Below are positions 8,098 through 16,385 of a stretch of DNA of 53,661 bases, one piece after another (within the stretch, counting starts at the first letter, position 1; each line of letters begins with the position of its first letter). The DNA is taken from the IMG/VR virus record IMGVR_UViG_3300018428_000028, positions 1 to 53,661 of that record; one strand, written 5' to 3'. A program made the translations under genes and the position numbers. This stretch comes from a virus. Below the pieces are notes generated by a model, which was given only the letters and a program-made list of their open reading frames with translations, ran no database searches and had not been told where the DNA came from.

Positions 8098-8958
8098 TTA
8101 TTTTTTGTCTCCTTGTTTTGCAAACGGGTTGTAGTCTTCAACCGTCTGCCAATATTGTTGGTCTCTTTTTACTCTAAGGTCTGATTTTGAACTTTTGCCC
8201 TTCAATTTCCTTTTTCCTTTCATGTGATCGACATATTCTCCTAGAACACTGTTCACGAAAACATGCAGTCCTTGTACTCCCGCACCGTGTCCTATGTCCA
8301 CGCCTTGGTCAGGAGCCACTCGCTGTAATACCTGCCAAAACAGATAACTGTCGTGCCATTCCAGCTCGTTGAATATTGTGTCATTAGTATATAGTTTTGT
8401 CCATTGGTGGATAAACTCTTTTATTTTTGGATGTCTCCTATTGTAGCATACCCAACCACACTCGGGATATGTTGGCCTCCCTAGGTAGTTTACAAGTTTG
8501 TCGTTCGGCAATAGATCCGTCACAAACTTTTTTGTTATCGGACGGAACGTGTAGGTGTCAGCATCAAGCCAAAGCAAGTAGTCGTTGTCGATGTTTTCAA
8601 TGGCGTGTGCAACACAAAAGACTTTGTGAGAAAACCTTACCGCGTCCCAAAGAAAGGAACCTTTGCCTCTGTCTAGGTCTCCTGCATTTGGCAATCTTCT
8701 TACTCCCCCAGGTATGGGTGTGGTCTCACCATTCGCCACAGGATCATTTTTATGGCGATTTTTGAATCTTACAAGTTCAGGGTTCACCGCTTCTGTGTCT
8801 ACGTATTTGACTTTTGGGTGTTCGAGTGTTGGCTTGTTTTTTTCGTAGTAGGCATAAAGTGTCACGTCATCGGGCCAATTGTCGATATGACTTTGAATCA
8901 TCCTATCAGCGTAGTTGTTTTTTGGTGGAAAAGTTGTAATTACTGCAAGACTCGTCAT
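8098..8958 (-). CDS. GT-A fold glycosyltransferase, paralogue 2
   Basis: A 286-residue protein starting at the ATG at 8958, which overlaps the upstream stop as ATGA. A longer frame to 9021 is unlikely. It carries LAVITTFPPKNNYADRM at the N-terminus, SFLWDAVRFSHKVFCVAHA, and the DxD motif in YLLWLDADTYTF (DAD at 132-134). The C-terminus VLGEYVDHMKGKRK, then QYWQTVEDYNPF, matches the paralogue at 6071-6943, indicating duplication within the cassette. It abuts the ColD-like gene directly. Donor sugar unknown. Confidence 0.75.
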   Translation of the reverse strand: MTSLAVITTFPPKNNYADRMIQSHIDNWPDDVTLYAYYEKNKPTLEHPKVKYVDTEAVNPELVRFKNRHKNDPVANGETTPIPGGVRRLPNAGDLDRGKGSFLWDAVRFSHKVFCVAHAIENIDNDYLLWLDADTYTFRPITKKFVTDLLPNDKLVNYLGRPTYPECGWVCYNRRHPKIKEFIHQWTKLYTNDTIFNELEWHDSYLFWQVLQRVAPDQGVDIGHGAGVQGLHVFVNSVLGEYVDHMKGKRKLKGKSSKSDLRVKRDQQYWQTVEDYNPFAKQGDKK

Positions 8959-9938
8959 AGTCCTAGTTTTTCTTTGAACCTTTTGTATACTGTGCCGTCT
9001 CTGATTTCTTTGATGCTCCACATCTTATAGCCAAGGTCATGCAACCATTGTGTCCTGTCCGGATATTCGGGCGTTTCGATCCTGTTTAGATCTTTGTTTG
9101 CTACAGGCCAACAAAGCGCAAGATCTGAGGTACAAAAGGTAGGTATCCCACGAACGCAAGAGTCGACGCTGGCAGTAGAATTGTGAGTAACAACAGCATG
9201 ACAATTAGTTATAGTATCTTGGAAATTGAATCTATAGTGCTTTTTTTCATCTCCGGCAAAATGTTTTTGTGTGAATTGTAGTTCTATATCGTCAGGAAAT
9301 TCTTTTCGCCTGTCGTCAATTGATGCCACATTATTTGGATGTGGCCTGACTATAAATTTTCTGTCTGTTATCGGTCTAAGTTTTTCATATACGCCGTTGA
9401 ACCATTCGATAGGGTCTAGCTCGTTCATGCTCCAGTTGTCTTTTGGCTGTAATACGAATATTATAGGGTCTTCTTGATTGGATTTACGCCATGGTTCATA
9501 TTTTACTTTGAATTTCTTACGCATCATTTCCCAACGATCACCTGGACTGTTGTCAGACAGGAAGTTCCCGTCATTCATCGGGGTGTACAAGGATACCCTG
9601 AAATGATGATCTGGTGACGTTGACACGTTACCAAAACTCGATAAAACACCACCGTCAAAAGTTATGAGAGGAATCTTCTTTGCCCTACAGTTGTCTGCAA
9701 GTTCTCTACGTCTGCCTTTGGTGTGGTGCATTTGTCGGTCACCGCCATAACCAAACATGGCCGCCATGGGTGCAGTCGGTGTCATTTCTCCTGGAACTGT
9801 TGGTCCAGTCCTGTGTTCATTGACTATAACTGCTTCATCTCCCGCGGCTTCTATGCCTTCCTTTAGGTGATACAACAAGTCCCAACTGTTGCCTTTTCTC
9901 CTATCTTTTACCGTTCTTCTAAAAATTTCAACTTTCAT
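8955..9938 (-). CDS. Capsule-type glycosyltransferase, paralogue B
   Basis: A 327-residue protein of the RPHP group. It has FIVRPHPNNVAS near 197, VTHNSTASVDSCVRGIPTF near 250-268, and the C-terminal block YPDRTQWLHDLGYKMWSIKEIRDGTVYKRF. These match the genes at 4250, 9928 and 13239. The N-terminal half contains PMAAMFGYGGDRQMHHTKG, possibly part of the acceptor side. It overlaps the next gene upstream by 11 bases. Function is inferred from the shared GT-B-like C-terminal fold; no substrate can be named. Confidence 0.65.
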   Translation of the reverse strand: MKVEIFRRTVKDRRKGNSWDLLYHLKEGIEAAGDEAVIVNEHRTGPTVPGEMTPTAPMAAMFGYGGDRQMHHTKGRRRELADNCRAKKIPLITFDGGVLSSFGNVSTSPDHHFRVSLYTPMNDGNFLSDNSPGDRWEMMRKKFKVKYEPWRKSNQEDPIIFVLQPKDNWSMNELDPIEWFNGVYEKLRPITDRKFIVRPHPNNVASIDDRRKEFPDDIELQFTQKHFAGDEKKHYRFNFQDTITNCHAVVTHNSTASVDSCVRGIPTFCTSDLALCWPVANKDLNRIETPEYPDRTQWLHDLGYKMWSIKEIRDGTVYKRFKEKLGL

Positions 9939-10743
9939 TAATCATTCTCCATGCTGTACCATTAGCCATTTCTTCCATGTTCCAATTGTTGTAGGCCAAA
10001 TTTGAAAATAAGGCAACTCTGTCACCGTATTTAGGCGATTCTATTTTACTGAAATCAGTTTCTGATATTGGTGCCGCCGCACAGTTGACCGGATCGCACA
10101 GAACGGGGACTCCGTTGGTAAGGCTCTCCACCATGGTGTTGGAATTGTACGTGACAGTGGCGAAATACTTGCTCCATTCTATTTTGCCTTGGTGATTTGT
10201 TGGCCTGTCCACTTTGACAGTGGCCCCGACATGATCTACTTCTATAGTTGGATTGTAGGGTTTCTCTCGCACTTCTATGGGTCTGTCTGTGTTGTTCTTC
10301 AAGGTGGCCATTGTTTTGTCAAGCCAGTCCGTGACCTGGAAGAAATTGCTTATAGCATTTGTTGGCGGGAGTACCAGTATGCTCTTTCCATTTTTGTTCC
10401 ATGGCTTAATATCTTTCTTGAAATATTTCTCATACCTGTCTGTCTTTGTTGTCGTGATCTTGTTTTGACAGTGTGCGTTTCGTGTGATGCGTAGCCAATG
10501 AGGTTCATCATGGCAGTTTTTGAAGTATCCATGGTCCATGAAATAGAAATCTTTTTGTTCTCTCTGGCACCACTTGTACACCTCTCCGGATCCTGCCAGT
10601 ATGCCATACATTGTGAGCTTTTCTTCAGGTAACCTAGTCAGGTCCCTGAACTGGTATATCGTGTTGGGTCCTGGCGTGCCTCTAACGAATGCGTCAACAT
10701 ATCTCTGGGTTCGCGGTTTGGTGGTGTGTATGCCTGCTATCAT
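9928..10743 (-). CDS. Capsule-type glycosyltransferase, paralogue C
   Basis: A 271-residue protein of the same group. It shows VTYNSNTMVESLTNGVPVLCD near 205-225 and YGDRVALFSNLAYNNWNMEEMANGTAWRMI at the end. The RPHP box is changed to VREKPYNP, so the sugar-nucleotide site may differ from paralogues A and B. It overlaps the gene upstream as ATGA and the one downstream by 11 bases. Probably one step in building the glycan. Confidence 0.62.
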   Translation of the reverse strand: MIAGIHTTKPRTQRYVDAFVRGTPGPNTIYQFRDLTRLPEEKLTMYGILAGSGEVYKWCQREQKDFYFMDHGYFKNCHDEPHWLRITRNAHCQNKITTTKTDRYEKYFKKDIKPWNKNGKSILVLPPTNAISNFFQVTDWLDKTMATLKNNTDRPIEVREKPYNPTIEVDHVGATVKVDRPTNHQGKIEWSKYFATVTYNSNTMVESLTNGVPVLCDPVNCAAAPISETDFSKIESPKYGDRVALFSNLAYNNWNMEEMANGTAWRMINES

Positions 10744-11483
10744 TTCAATTCTGTCACTTTATACATAGACTTGCCACTCTGTCTGCTGTACTCACCTATT
10801 ATGTTTACACTGCGCCTGTGTAGTTGCGGATGAATACGCGGTGTAACACTGTGTATTGCGTTTGGGGTAGAATTACAAAACATCACGAAAGTGTTTGGTT
10901 TGTAGGGAACAGTAGTGACAACGTCACCTAGGTCCTCGTCATATATTTGTCTACCTTTAGATTTGTCTACCTTTGTTATGTCGTTGATTGCTTTGTGTAT
11001 CTGGAATTCACCTCCTAAACTTTTATCATCAGGGTATGGCATGTAAAGCAATCCAGCGTACATCTCCATCGGGTTGTCGATGTGGGCGGTTCTGGACGTA
11101 TAGGTGATAGGCTTATGCATCACAGTCTGGCAGTCAGTCCAAACCTCTGCATCATTTTCTGCCCAACCCCGAGCTCCCAGTTTGCCTTGTAATGGTTCTA
11201 TGTAATCTTTGAATATATTTCTAACCTCATCAAAGAATTCAACCGATGTGTGATACTCACAGAAATTTCTCCATGTCTCAGACACTTCACCTTGTTTCAG
11301 CATAACGTCCGCTTTCAACCTGTAGCATACACCATTATCATAGGGTTTGGTAGATAGCATCTGTTCAGCAGGCCATTCATGTTCCAGTGTAGAGTAAAGA
11401 TCCCAAGGTAATGCGTCTTCTATTATAAAATGTGGATATGGATCAGTTACAACTGCCTTGAAATTTTTAAGTATGGAGTGCAT
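10740..11483 (-). CDS. 2OG-Fe(II) oxygenase family protein
   Basis: A 247-residue protein with the double-stranded beta-helix iron site of 2-oxoglutarate dioxygenases: His134-x-Asp136 in RTAHIDNPME, His211 in NAIHSV, and Arg224 in HRRSVNI as the 2OG-binding arginine. The ATG at 11483 shares one base with the upstream TGA; an in-frame TTG just before is less likely. Phage members of this family hydroxylate proteins, nucleotides or lipids. Its place inside a glycan operon suggests a sugar or peptide substrate, which is inference only. Confidence 0.78.
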   Translation of the reverse strand: MHSILKNFKAVVTDPYPHFIIEDALPWDLYSTLEHEWPAEQMLSTKPYDNGVCYRLKADVMLKQGEVSETWRNFCEYHTSVEFFDEVRNIFKDYIEPLQGKLGARGWAENDAEVWTDCQTVMHKPITYTSRTAHIDNPMEMYAGLLYMPYPDDKSLGGEFQIHKAINDITKVDKSKGRQIYDEDLGDVVTTVPYKPNTFVMFCNSTPNAIHSVTPRIHPQLHRRSVNIIGEYSRQSGKSMYKVTELK

Positions 11484-12571
11484 CAATCTAATATCTCCAT
11501 TATTTCCGGTATGTTGATTTTGAAGTCGATCATGTCACTAAATCTTTTTATGCCCTTAGGCCTCTTTCCGCCCTGCAAATGAATCCGTTCACTGTCTGCT
11601 ATATACAATTCATGTTTCAGACCCAGGTGGTAAGACAACAACGGGTATACCTTTTTGTGTAACATGTTCCTGTCCTGTATCTCTATGACCTTGGTTCCAG
11701 GATTACACCACAGAAGATTTGTTAGTCCTGCACCGTGTGCCGCTAGTACATGAGTCGATTCCGCAAACACACGCATTTGGTCTTCTATGGACATTGTTTC
11801 TAAACTTACTGTGTGCCATCCTTTTAATTTCAATAGTAGTTCGTCCGAATTAGTGATTCTTCTAGACGTTGCGCCCGGCCTCAGAACAACAATCTTTTTG
11901 TCGGGTTTGATTTCTTTTAGTTTAGGGAGTCCTTTGAAATGCCTTAGCCATTGAGCCAATGGTGGAACAATTACACCATCATCAGAATTGCTGAGGCTAG
12001 GAACAATTAGGTGTTTGAAATGCCAAGTTTCACCCTTTGGCATGACAACAATCTTCACATCTGGAAACAACGCTTTGCAAATTTTTTCAAGATAAGGACT
12101 TTTGTTTGCAAGTATAAAACAGTAATTGGCAAAATTAGTTGACCAACGCTTTTCAACTAGCCTGAACTTTGAAATCACATCTATCCAAATGTGCCATGGA
12201 TTGCCAACGCAGTATTCGTCAACTGGTAACCAAACATACAAGTTTGACTCGTTGAAGTTTTCGGTCACCTGTGGCAGTTTTATATCGACCGACTCGCCCC
12301 AGAATGACCATAGTTTATGTGTCTTACTGGGTTTGTGCTTGGTATTAGATCTTAGCCCCCAGATAAAGTCAGAGACCAGTTGATTGTCTCTGGTCAGCAA
12401 CACGGGACAACTATTGACTTTACAATCATAAAACTCCGAAACAAAAGTTGGTAAAGATTTAAATTTTGAGGGCACAGATGGATGATAGTTTACATCATAT
12501 TCGTAAGTTCGGTCTATTGTTTCCCAACGATCTGTAAAAAATCGTATGTCATTTATGTTTTTTGCTGGCAT
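11483..12571 (-). CDS. GT61-family (DUF563) glycosyltransferase
   Basis: A 362-residue protein ending in the GT61 signature: VVLRPGATSRRITN, then MSIEDQMRVFAESTHVLAAHGAGLTNLLWCNPGTKVIEI at about 256-297. GT61 enzymes transfer sugars such as xylose or those in capsule and LPS. It is the first gene of the minus-strand cassette. Its ATG lies only 21 bases from the start of the divergent plus-strand gene. A TATAGCATAAT-type sequence in that gap may serve as its promoter. Confidence 0.8.
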   Translation of the reverse strand: MPAKNINDIRFFTDRWETIDRTYEYDVNYHPSVPSKFKSLPTFVSEFYDCKVNSCPVLLTRDNQLVSDFIWGLRSNTKHKPSKTHKLWSFWGESVDIKLPQVTENFNESNLYVWLPVDEYCVGNPWHIWIDVISKFRLVEKRWSTNFANYCFILANKSPYLEKICKALFPDVKIVVMPKGETWHFKHLIVPSLSNSDDGVIVPPLAQWLRHFKGLPKLKEIKPDKKIVVLRPGATSRRITNSDELLLKLKGWHTVSLETMSIEDQMRVFAESTHVLAAHGAGLTNLLWCNPGTKVIEIQDRNMLHKKVYPLLSYHLGLKHELYIADSERIHLQGGKRPKGIKRFSDMIDFKINIPEIMEILD

Positions 12572-12592
12572 TCAAATAATAATTATGCTATA

Positions 12593-13264
12593 ATGACACA
12601 CATGACAATATTCTCAAACGGTTGCAGTTTTTTGACTGATCGACCAAAAGATGGAGTAGAAACCCACACCGCAAAAATTTTAGCCAAAGAGTATCAAACA
12701 GACTTGGTCAACCTGGCCATGGGTGGTAGGGGTAACGATCGTATTAGTTTCAGCACAAAGGTTTGGTTCGAGCAGAATGATACAAAAGATAAATTTGCAG
12801 TCATTGGTTGGTCTAGTTCTCATAGAAATGATTACGTGACAAATGATGGTTGGAAAAAAGACAGGATTCCCGGTACAGATTTGACTTGGAGAACATGGAA
12901 AACCCTAGACAACGTAAGTTTTCTAAGATCCAACAGAGGATGGGACATCGAAAACAACCTAATTATGAATTTTCTTGACAATGTGTTTGATTTACAGAAT
13001 TATTTTGAGCGCAAACGTATTCCGTACGTGATGTACAACAGCCTGCCAAATGATTTCGAAAGTGGTGTGTCGGATTTTGACGTGATAAAGAAAGCGATAA
13101 ACATGCAGAGATTTTTTAATCCAGGAATAAGTCAAATGGAATTTATCGCAGAAAAGAACTTGATTGTCAGTCCCAATGATCCACATCCATCCACGGAAGG
13201 GCATAGACAATGGGCAAACTTACTGAAAGAATTTATAGATGCTAACAATTTACGCTCCATTTAA
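12593..13264 (+). CDS. SGNH-like esterase or acyltransferase
   Basis: A 223-residue protein with SGNH blocks: nucleophile Ser12 in SNGCSFL, GGRGNDR at 44-50 supplying Gly and Asn, and DPHPSTEGH at 196-204 with the catalytic Asp-x-His. Such enzymes add or remove acyl groups on sugars. ATGs at 12593 and 12602 are both possible. A TATAAT box at 12589-12594 would start RNA near 12601, favouring 12602 for a leaderless message. It begins a three-gene plus-strand unit with a transferase and a methyltransferase. Confidence 0.75.
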   Translation: MTHMTIFSNGCSFLTDRPKDGVETHTAKILAKEYQTDLVNLAMGGRGNDRISFSTKVWFEQNDTKDKFAVIGWSSSHRNDYVTNDGWKKDRIPGTDLTWRTWKTLDNVSFLRSNRGWDIENNLIMNFLDNVFDLQNYFERKRIPYVMYNSLPNDFESGVSDFDVIKKAINMQRFFNPGISQMEFIAEKNLIVSPNDPHPSTEGHRQWANLLKEFIDANNLRSI

Positions 13265-14051
13265 AAATAAAAAAAGCAAGGCATGGGAAGTTTTTGAAGG
13301 AGTTCAAAAGTCCTGGCCCGACCAGGTGACGGTTTTAGACAACGCAAAACAATCACAAGCCGCTGACAATTCTATGTTTTGGGGATTTGTTGCAAACAAC
13401 TTACAAATGGTTAAAAGACTTGAGGCAAGAAGACAAAACTTTTGGTTTACTGATACCCCCTATTTTGGTAGGTTTGACAACAGCAACCTTAGGCCAGATA
13501 ATCATTTCTGGAGGATATGTAAAAACACTATACATGCAAGGTTTATCAAAGATTGCAGGTCAGATAGATTTGATCAATTCAAAATCAAAATTGCCGCTCC
13601 CACACTTAAAGGCAAACACATTTTAGTGTGCCCTAGCTCGGCAGGAATTCATAATTATTTGGACCAGGTCAATTGGACAACCAATACCATAGAATCACTG
13701 AAAAGATATACAGACAGACCGATCAGACTTCGACACAAGCCTAGGGGCAGGGGCACATCAGGACCAAGTGAGGCCAAGGTGCCCCTATCCGAGGATTTGA
13801 AGGACGCTTGGGCGTGTGTGACTAGTTGTAGTATCAGTGCAGTGGAGGCAGTATGTATGGGCGTGCCTGTTTTTTGCCATAGAAAAAGTTTCGCTGAACC
13901 CATGGGCAACGTGCACCTCGAGGATATTGAAGAACCATATTATGCTGACCCAGAGCCATGGTTGTACAGCCTTGCATATCAACAATTCACGCCCGAAGAG
14001 TTTGAAAATGGCACTGCTGTTGAGATATTGATGGACAAAGGAATTTTATAA
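13239..14051 (+). CDS. Capsule-type glycosyltransferase, paralogue D
   Basis: A 270-residue protein of the RPHP-type paralogue group. It shows VTSCSISAVEAVCMGVPVFCH near 194-214 and the C-terminal block YYADPEPWLYSLAYQQFTPEEFENGTAVEIL. The RPHP box appears as RLRHKPRGRG. Its ATG overlaps the upstream SGNH gene by 26 bases, so translation is probably coupled. It is the only member of the group on the plus strand, implying that the duplication was followed by an inversion or a separate insertion. Confidence 0.65.
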   Translation: MLTIYAPFKNKKSKAWEVFEGVQKSWPDQVTVLDNAKQSQAADNSMFWGFVANNLQMVKRLEARRQNFWFTDTPYFGRFDNSNLRPDNHFWRICKNTIHARFIKDCRSDRFDQFKIKIAAPTLKGKHILVCPSSAGIHNYLDQVNWTTNTIESLKRYTDRPIRLRHKPRGRGTSGPSEAKVPLSEDLKDAWACVTSCSISAVEAVCMGVPVFCHRKSFAEPMGNVHLEDIEEPYYADPEPWLYSLAYQQFTPEEFENGTAVEILMDKGIL

Positions 14052-14054
14052 AGA

Positions 14055-14660
14055 ATGATGTACGATTACCTAAGAAATTTAAAAATAAAAGAAAATTTCA
14101 CACCATCCAAGATTCTAGACATAGGAGCATGGAATGGTTTCTGGACCAAGAATGTAAAAAGCATTTGGCCGGATGCTCATTACACTTGCATAGAAGCAGG
14201 ACAAAAACACGAAGGAAGATTAAAAATGCTAACGGAAGACGTACATATCGCTGTGCTAGGAGACCAAGAGAAAGAAGTAAAAATTTATCTACGAGAGATC
14301 GACAAAGGAAATAGGAAAAAAATAACCTATACAAAAGGTTCCACGTTGTTTGGAATATTCAAAGACTATGAGACACGCCAGATGAAGACACTTGGACAGG
14401 TAATCGGCGAAGATGCGGATTACGATCTAATCAAGCAAGATGTACAAGGAGCAGAAATAATGATAATGCAAGGTGCTCCAAAAATTTTCCAGAGGGCAAC
14501 CTATGTTATTCAAGAAGTTAACATCCATCCCAACAAACAATTTCCAGACATGCCACACGAAAAACAAATGGATGATTTTATGACGAACTTGGGTTTCAAG
14601 AACTCACAAGTAATTGACACTCACGACGGAATAAACCAAATTGATAAAATTTACTTTTGA
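14055..14660 (+). CDS. FkbM-type SAM methyltransferase
   Basis: A 201-residue Rossmann methyltransferase. The SAM site is ILDIGAWNGFWTKNV near 19-33, followed by acidic IEAG. The FkbM hallmark DLIKQDVQGAEIMIMQGA lies near 131-148. FkbM proteins O-methylate sugars and polyketides, fitting the cassette. It starts three bases after the upstream transferase stop and overlaps the convergent gene by 10 bases. Confidence 0.8.
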   Translation: MMYDYLRNLKIKENFTPSKILDIGAWNGFWTKNVKSIWPDAHYTCIEAGQKHEGRLKMLTEDVHIAVLGDQEKEVKIYLREIDKGNRKKITYTKGSTLFGIFKDYETRQMKTLGQVIGEDADYDLIKQDVQGAEIMIMQGAPKIFQRATYVIQEVNIHPNKQFPDMPHEKQMDDFMTNLGFKNSQVIDTHDGINQIDKIYF

Positions 14661-15085
14661 AACTTACTTGTGATGCTGTTGTATGTGTCTAATGGCATAT
14701 CCAGTTGCACAACAGGTCTCCGTATGTATGGCTCTTGTTTTTCTTCGAACTTGATTTTTTTACTAGTCGTGATTAGGAAAGCGTTTGGAAAATACGTAAT
14801 AAGTTTGCCATCCAGATTTATCATTGTGCTCACGCCTCTGTCGCTTCGTTCTTTGAAAAACCATAAACACAGCACGTCGTTGTTTAGAGATATGTCGTTG
14901 ACGTCCTCAAAAAATGTGAAACCGGTCCTGTATTGTTTGTCAAAATCTTGCCAATGTTGGTGATTTAGGTTATTTTGATTTTCATACAACCTGTCATATT
15001 CTTTAGAGTCAAAGATAGAACTTGTATAGATGTGTTCTACAGGTTCCTTGAAGTAGTGTTGAGTTTTTATTTTTTCCCAGTTCAT
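14651..15085 (-). CDS. Unknown protein, possibly a degenerate 2OG-oxygenase fold
   Basis: A 144-residue protein of unknown family. Its last third, YFPNAFLITTSKKIKFEEKQ followed by RRPVVQLDM, lines up with the end of the oxygenase at 10740 (YKPNTFVMFCN..., HRRSVNII). No HxD iron motif is visible and the distal histidine is absent, so any such fold would be non-catalytic or divergent. The ATG at 15085 overlaps the upstream TAA as TAATG. Treat as hypothetical. Confidence 0.55.
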   Translation of the reverse strand: MNWEKIKTQHYFKEPVEHIYTSSIFDSKEYDRLYENQNNLNHQHWQDFDKQYRTGFTFFEDVNDISLNNDVLCLWFFKERSDRGVSTMINLDGKLITYFPNAFLITTSKKIKFEEKQEPYIRRPVVQLDMPLDTYNSITSKFQK

Positions 15086-15759
15086 TACGCACTGAATAGA
15101 TTGATTGCTTCCTTCTTCCAGTCGTCCGAGTACTCACAGTTTCTATATCCGTCGAACCACGGGCCACCTTCCGTGTAGTGCAGTATCTTGGGAGTGCCCT
15201 GTTCAGGCTCCCTGTACCATCCCACAAGCCAGTTGTAGTTGTGCGGCAGTGACCCTATATCGGAATCCTCGAGCCATGAGAACCTGTGTAGAAACTTGGG
15301 TGTCTGTTCATTCAGGAATTCGGGGGTAAGCATTTTGTTTTTTGGGTGTTCACAATTCCACAGAACCATGCTACTCCAATTCTTACGTGGGTACACGGAT
15401 TGTACCTGTCCGTCCATCTTTGTAGTCTCTTTTGGTGTGTAATCATGCTGAACACAAACAACTGCTTTGCTGGGATCCATAAACTTAACAAGATTGTGTG
15501 CAGGAACTTTCCATAAGAAGTCACAGTCACAAAAAACTGCCCATCCTTTGTAATCATTGAGGTAAGGTACAAAAAATCTTGTGAAAGTAAATTCGGTTGA
15601 TGCAAGTTTGTCTTTTTCTCGTGTGTATATTCCTTGCGCCCTCATGTCGTTCTGTTTGAGTGGTATCACTTCCGCTGAGGGGTCTCTGCGCTTGATGGAG
15701 TGTTCACACACTTGATATGCTATGTCTTCTCTGCTGTCCCAACCTACGTAAATTTTCAT
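15085..15759 (-). CDS. GT8-like glycosyltransferase
   Basis: A 224-residue protein starting at the ATG at 15759, which overlaps the HAD gene stop as ATGA; a longer frame to 15795 is rejected. The N-terminus KIYVGWDSREDIAYQVCEHSI is typical of GT8-like nucleotide-sugar transferases. A CDCDF motif supplies the metal-binding DxD, and ILHYTEGGPWFDGY supplies the late His-containing motif (HxxxGxxPW-like). Probably a retaining transferase on the same glycan. Confidence 0.75.
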   Translation of the reverse strand: MKIYVGWDSREDIAYQVCEHSIKRRDPSAEVIPLKQNDMRAQGIYTREKDKLASTEFTFTRFFVPYLNDYKGWAVFCDCDFLWKVPAHNLVKFMDPSKAVVCVQHDYTPKETTKMDGQVQSVYPRKNWSSMVLWNCEHPKNKMLTPEFLNEQTPKFLHRFSWLEDSDIGSLPHNYNWLVGWYREPEQGTPKILHYTEGGPWFDGYRNCEYSDDWKKEAINLFSA

Positions 15760-16385
15760 TTTCTTCCTGACACAAGTTTGTGAATGTCTTGCCAATTATT
15801 TACACGCACTATGTCTGGATGTTCGAAGTCACGGTTGTATTGATGGTCGATTAATATGGGGTTTAAACCGTAATTGAGCCCTGCTAAGGCGTTGTGAGGT
15901 TTATCCTCGACCCAATACAGCCCGGTTCCGTGGAATTCGGCTAAAGCACTGTCTTTGTCGGCTCCGGTGCCTAGTATATGGTAATTCACGAACACGTGGT
16001 CGCCAAACAGTTCTCCCAATCGTTTTTTACGCAATTCCTGTGCTGGCTTGTCTGATGTCTGAGATGTAATAGGTATGAATGTCCAACCTTCGGCGGCCAA
16101 CAGTTTGACCCATGTCTGTGACTCCGGCATTGGACGTTGTGTGCCCATCCATGCACTCCTATTGAATTCGCGTATTAATTTACGGATTTCTGTCTTAGAC
16201 AATCCAAAACGTTCGGCCATTTCATAGGTGTTTTCTTTGTCGGGTAGTAGCCTGTATGGATGATATCTTGCTCCTCGGGCGTCAAAAAGTGTTCTTTGCA
16301 ACATCCATTTGGTGAAATGATGTTCCCATTCTAGTAAAACCCCATCAACGTCCGTTAATATGATTCTGTTATTTGATGTCGGCAT
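15756..16385 (-). CDS. HAD-superfamily phosphatase
   Basis: A 209-residue HAD hydrolase. Motif I is DVDGV at 12-16, with Asp12 the nucleophile and Asp14 the general acid. PITSQTSDKP gives motif II, KDSALAEF is the lysine region, and YWVEDKPHNALAG is the acidic motif IV. A cap is inserted after motif I. Its substrate could be a sugar phosphate or a nucleotide. It overlaps uvsY by 17 bases and the downstream transferase by 4, joining the recombination genes to the glycan cassette. Confidence 0.8.
   Translation of the reverse strand: MPTSNNRIILTDVDGVLLEWEHHFTKWMLQRTLFDARGARYHPYRLLPDKENTYEMAERFGLSKTEIRKLIREFNRSAWMGTQRPMPESQTWVKLLAAEGWTFIPITSQTSDKPAQELRKKRLGELFGDHVFVNYHILGTGADKDSALAEFHGTGLYWVEDKPHNALAGLNYGLNPILIDHQYNRDFEHPDIVRVNNWQDIHKLVSGRK

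Noticed and set aside
8959-9021. Longer N-terminus for the GT-A gene at 8098
   Set aside because: The ATGA overlap at 8958 and the natural strand start TSLAVITTF favour the shorter form.
10350-10607. Minus-strand 85-codon frame inside transferase paralogue C
   Set aside because: Alternative frame of a well-supported gene, rich in atypical residues.
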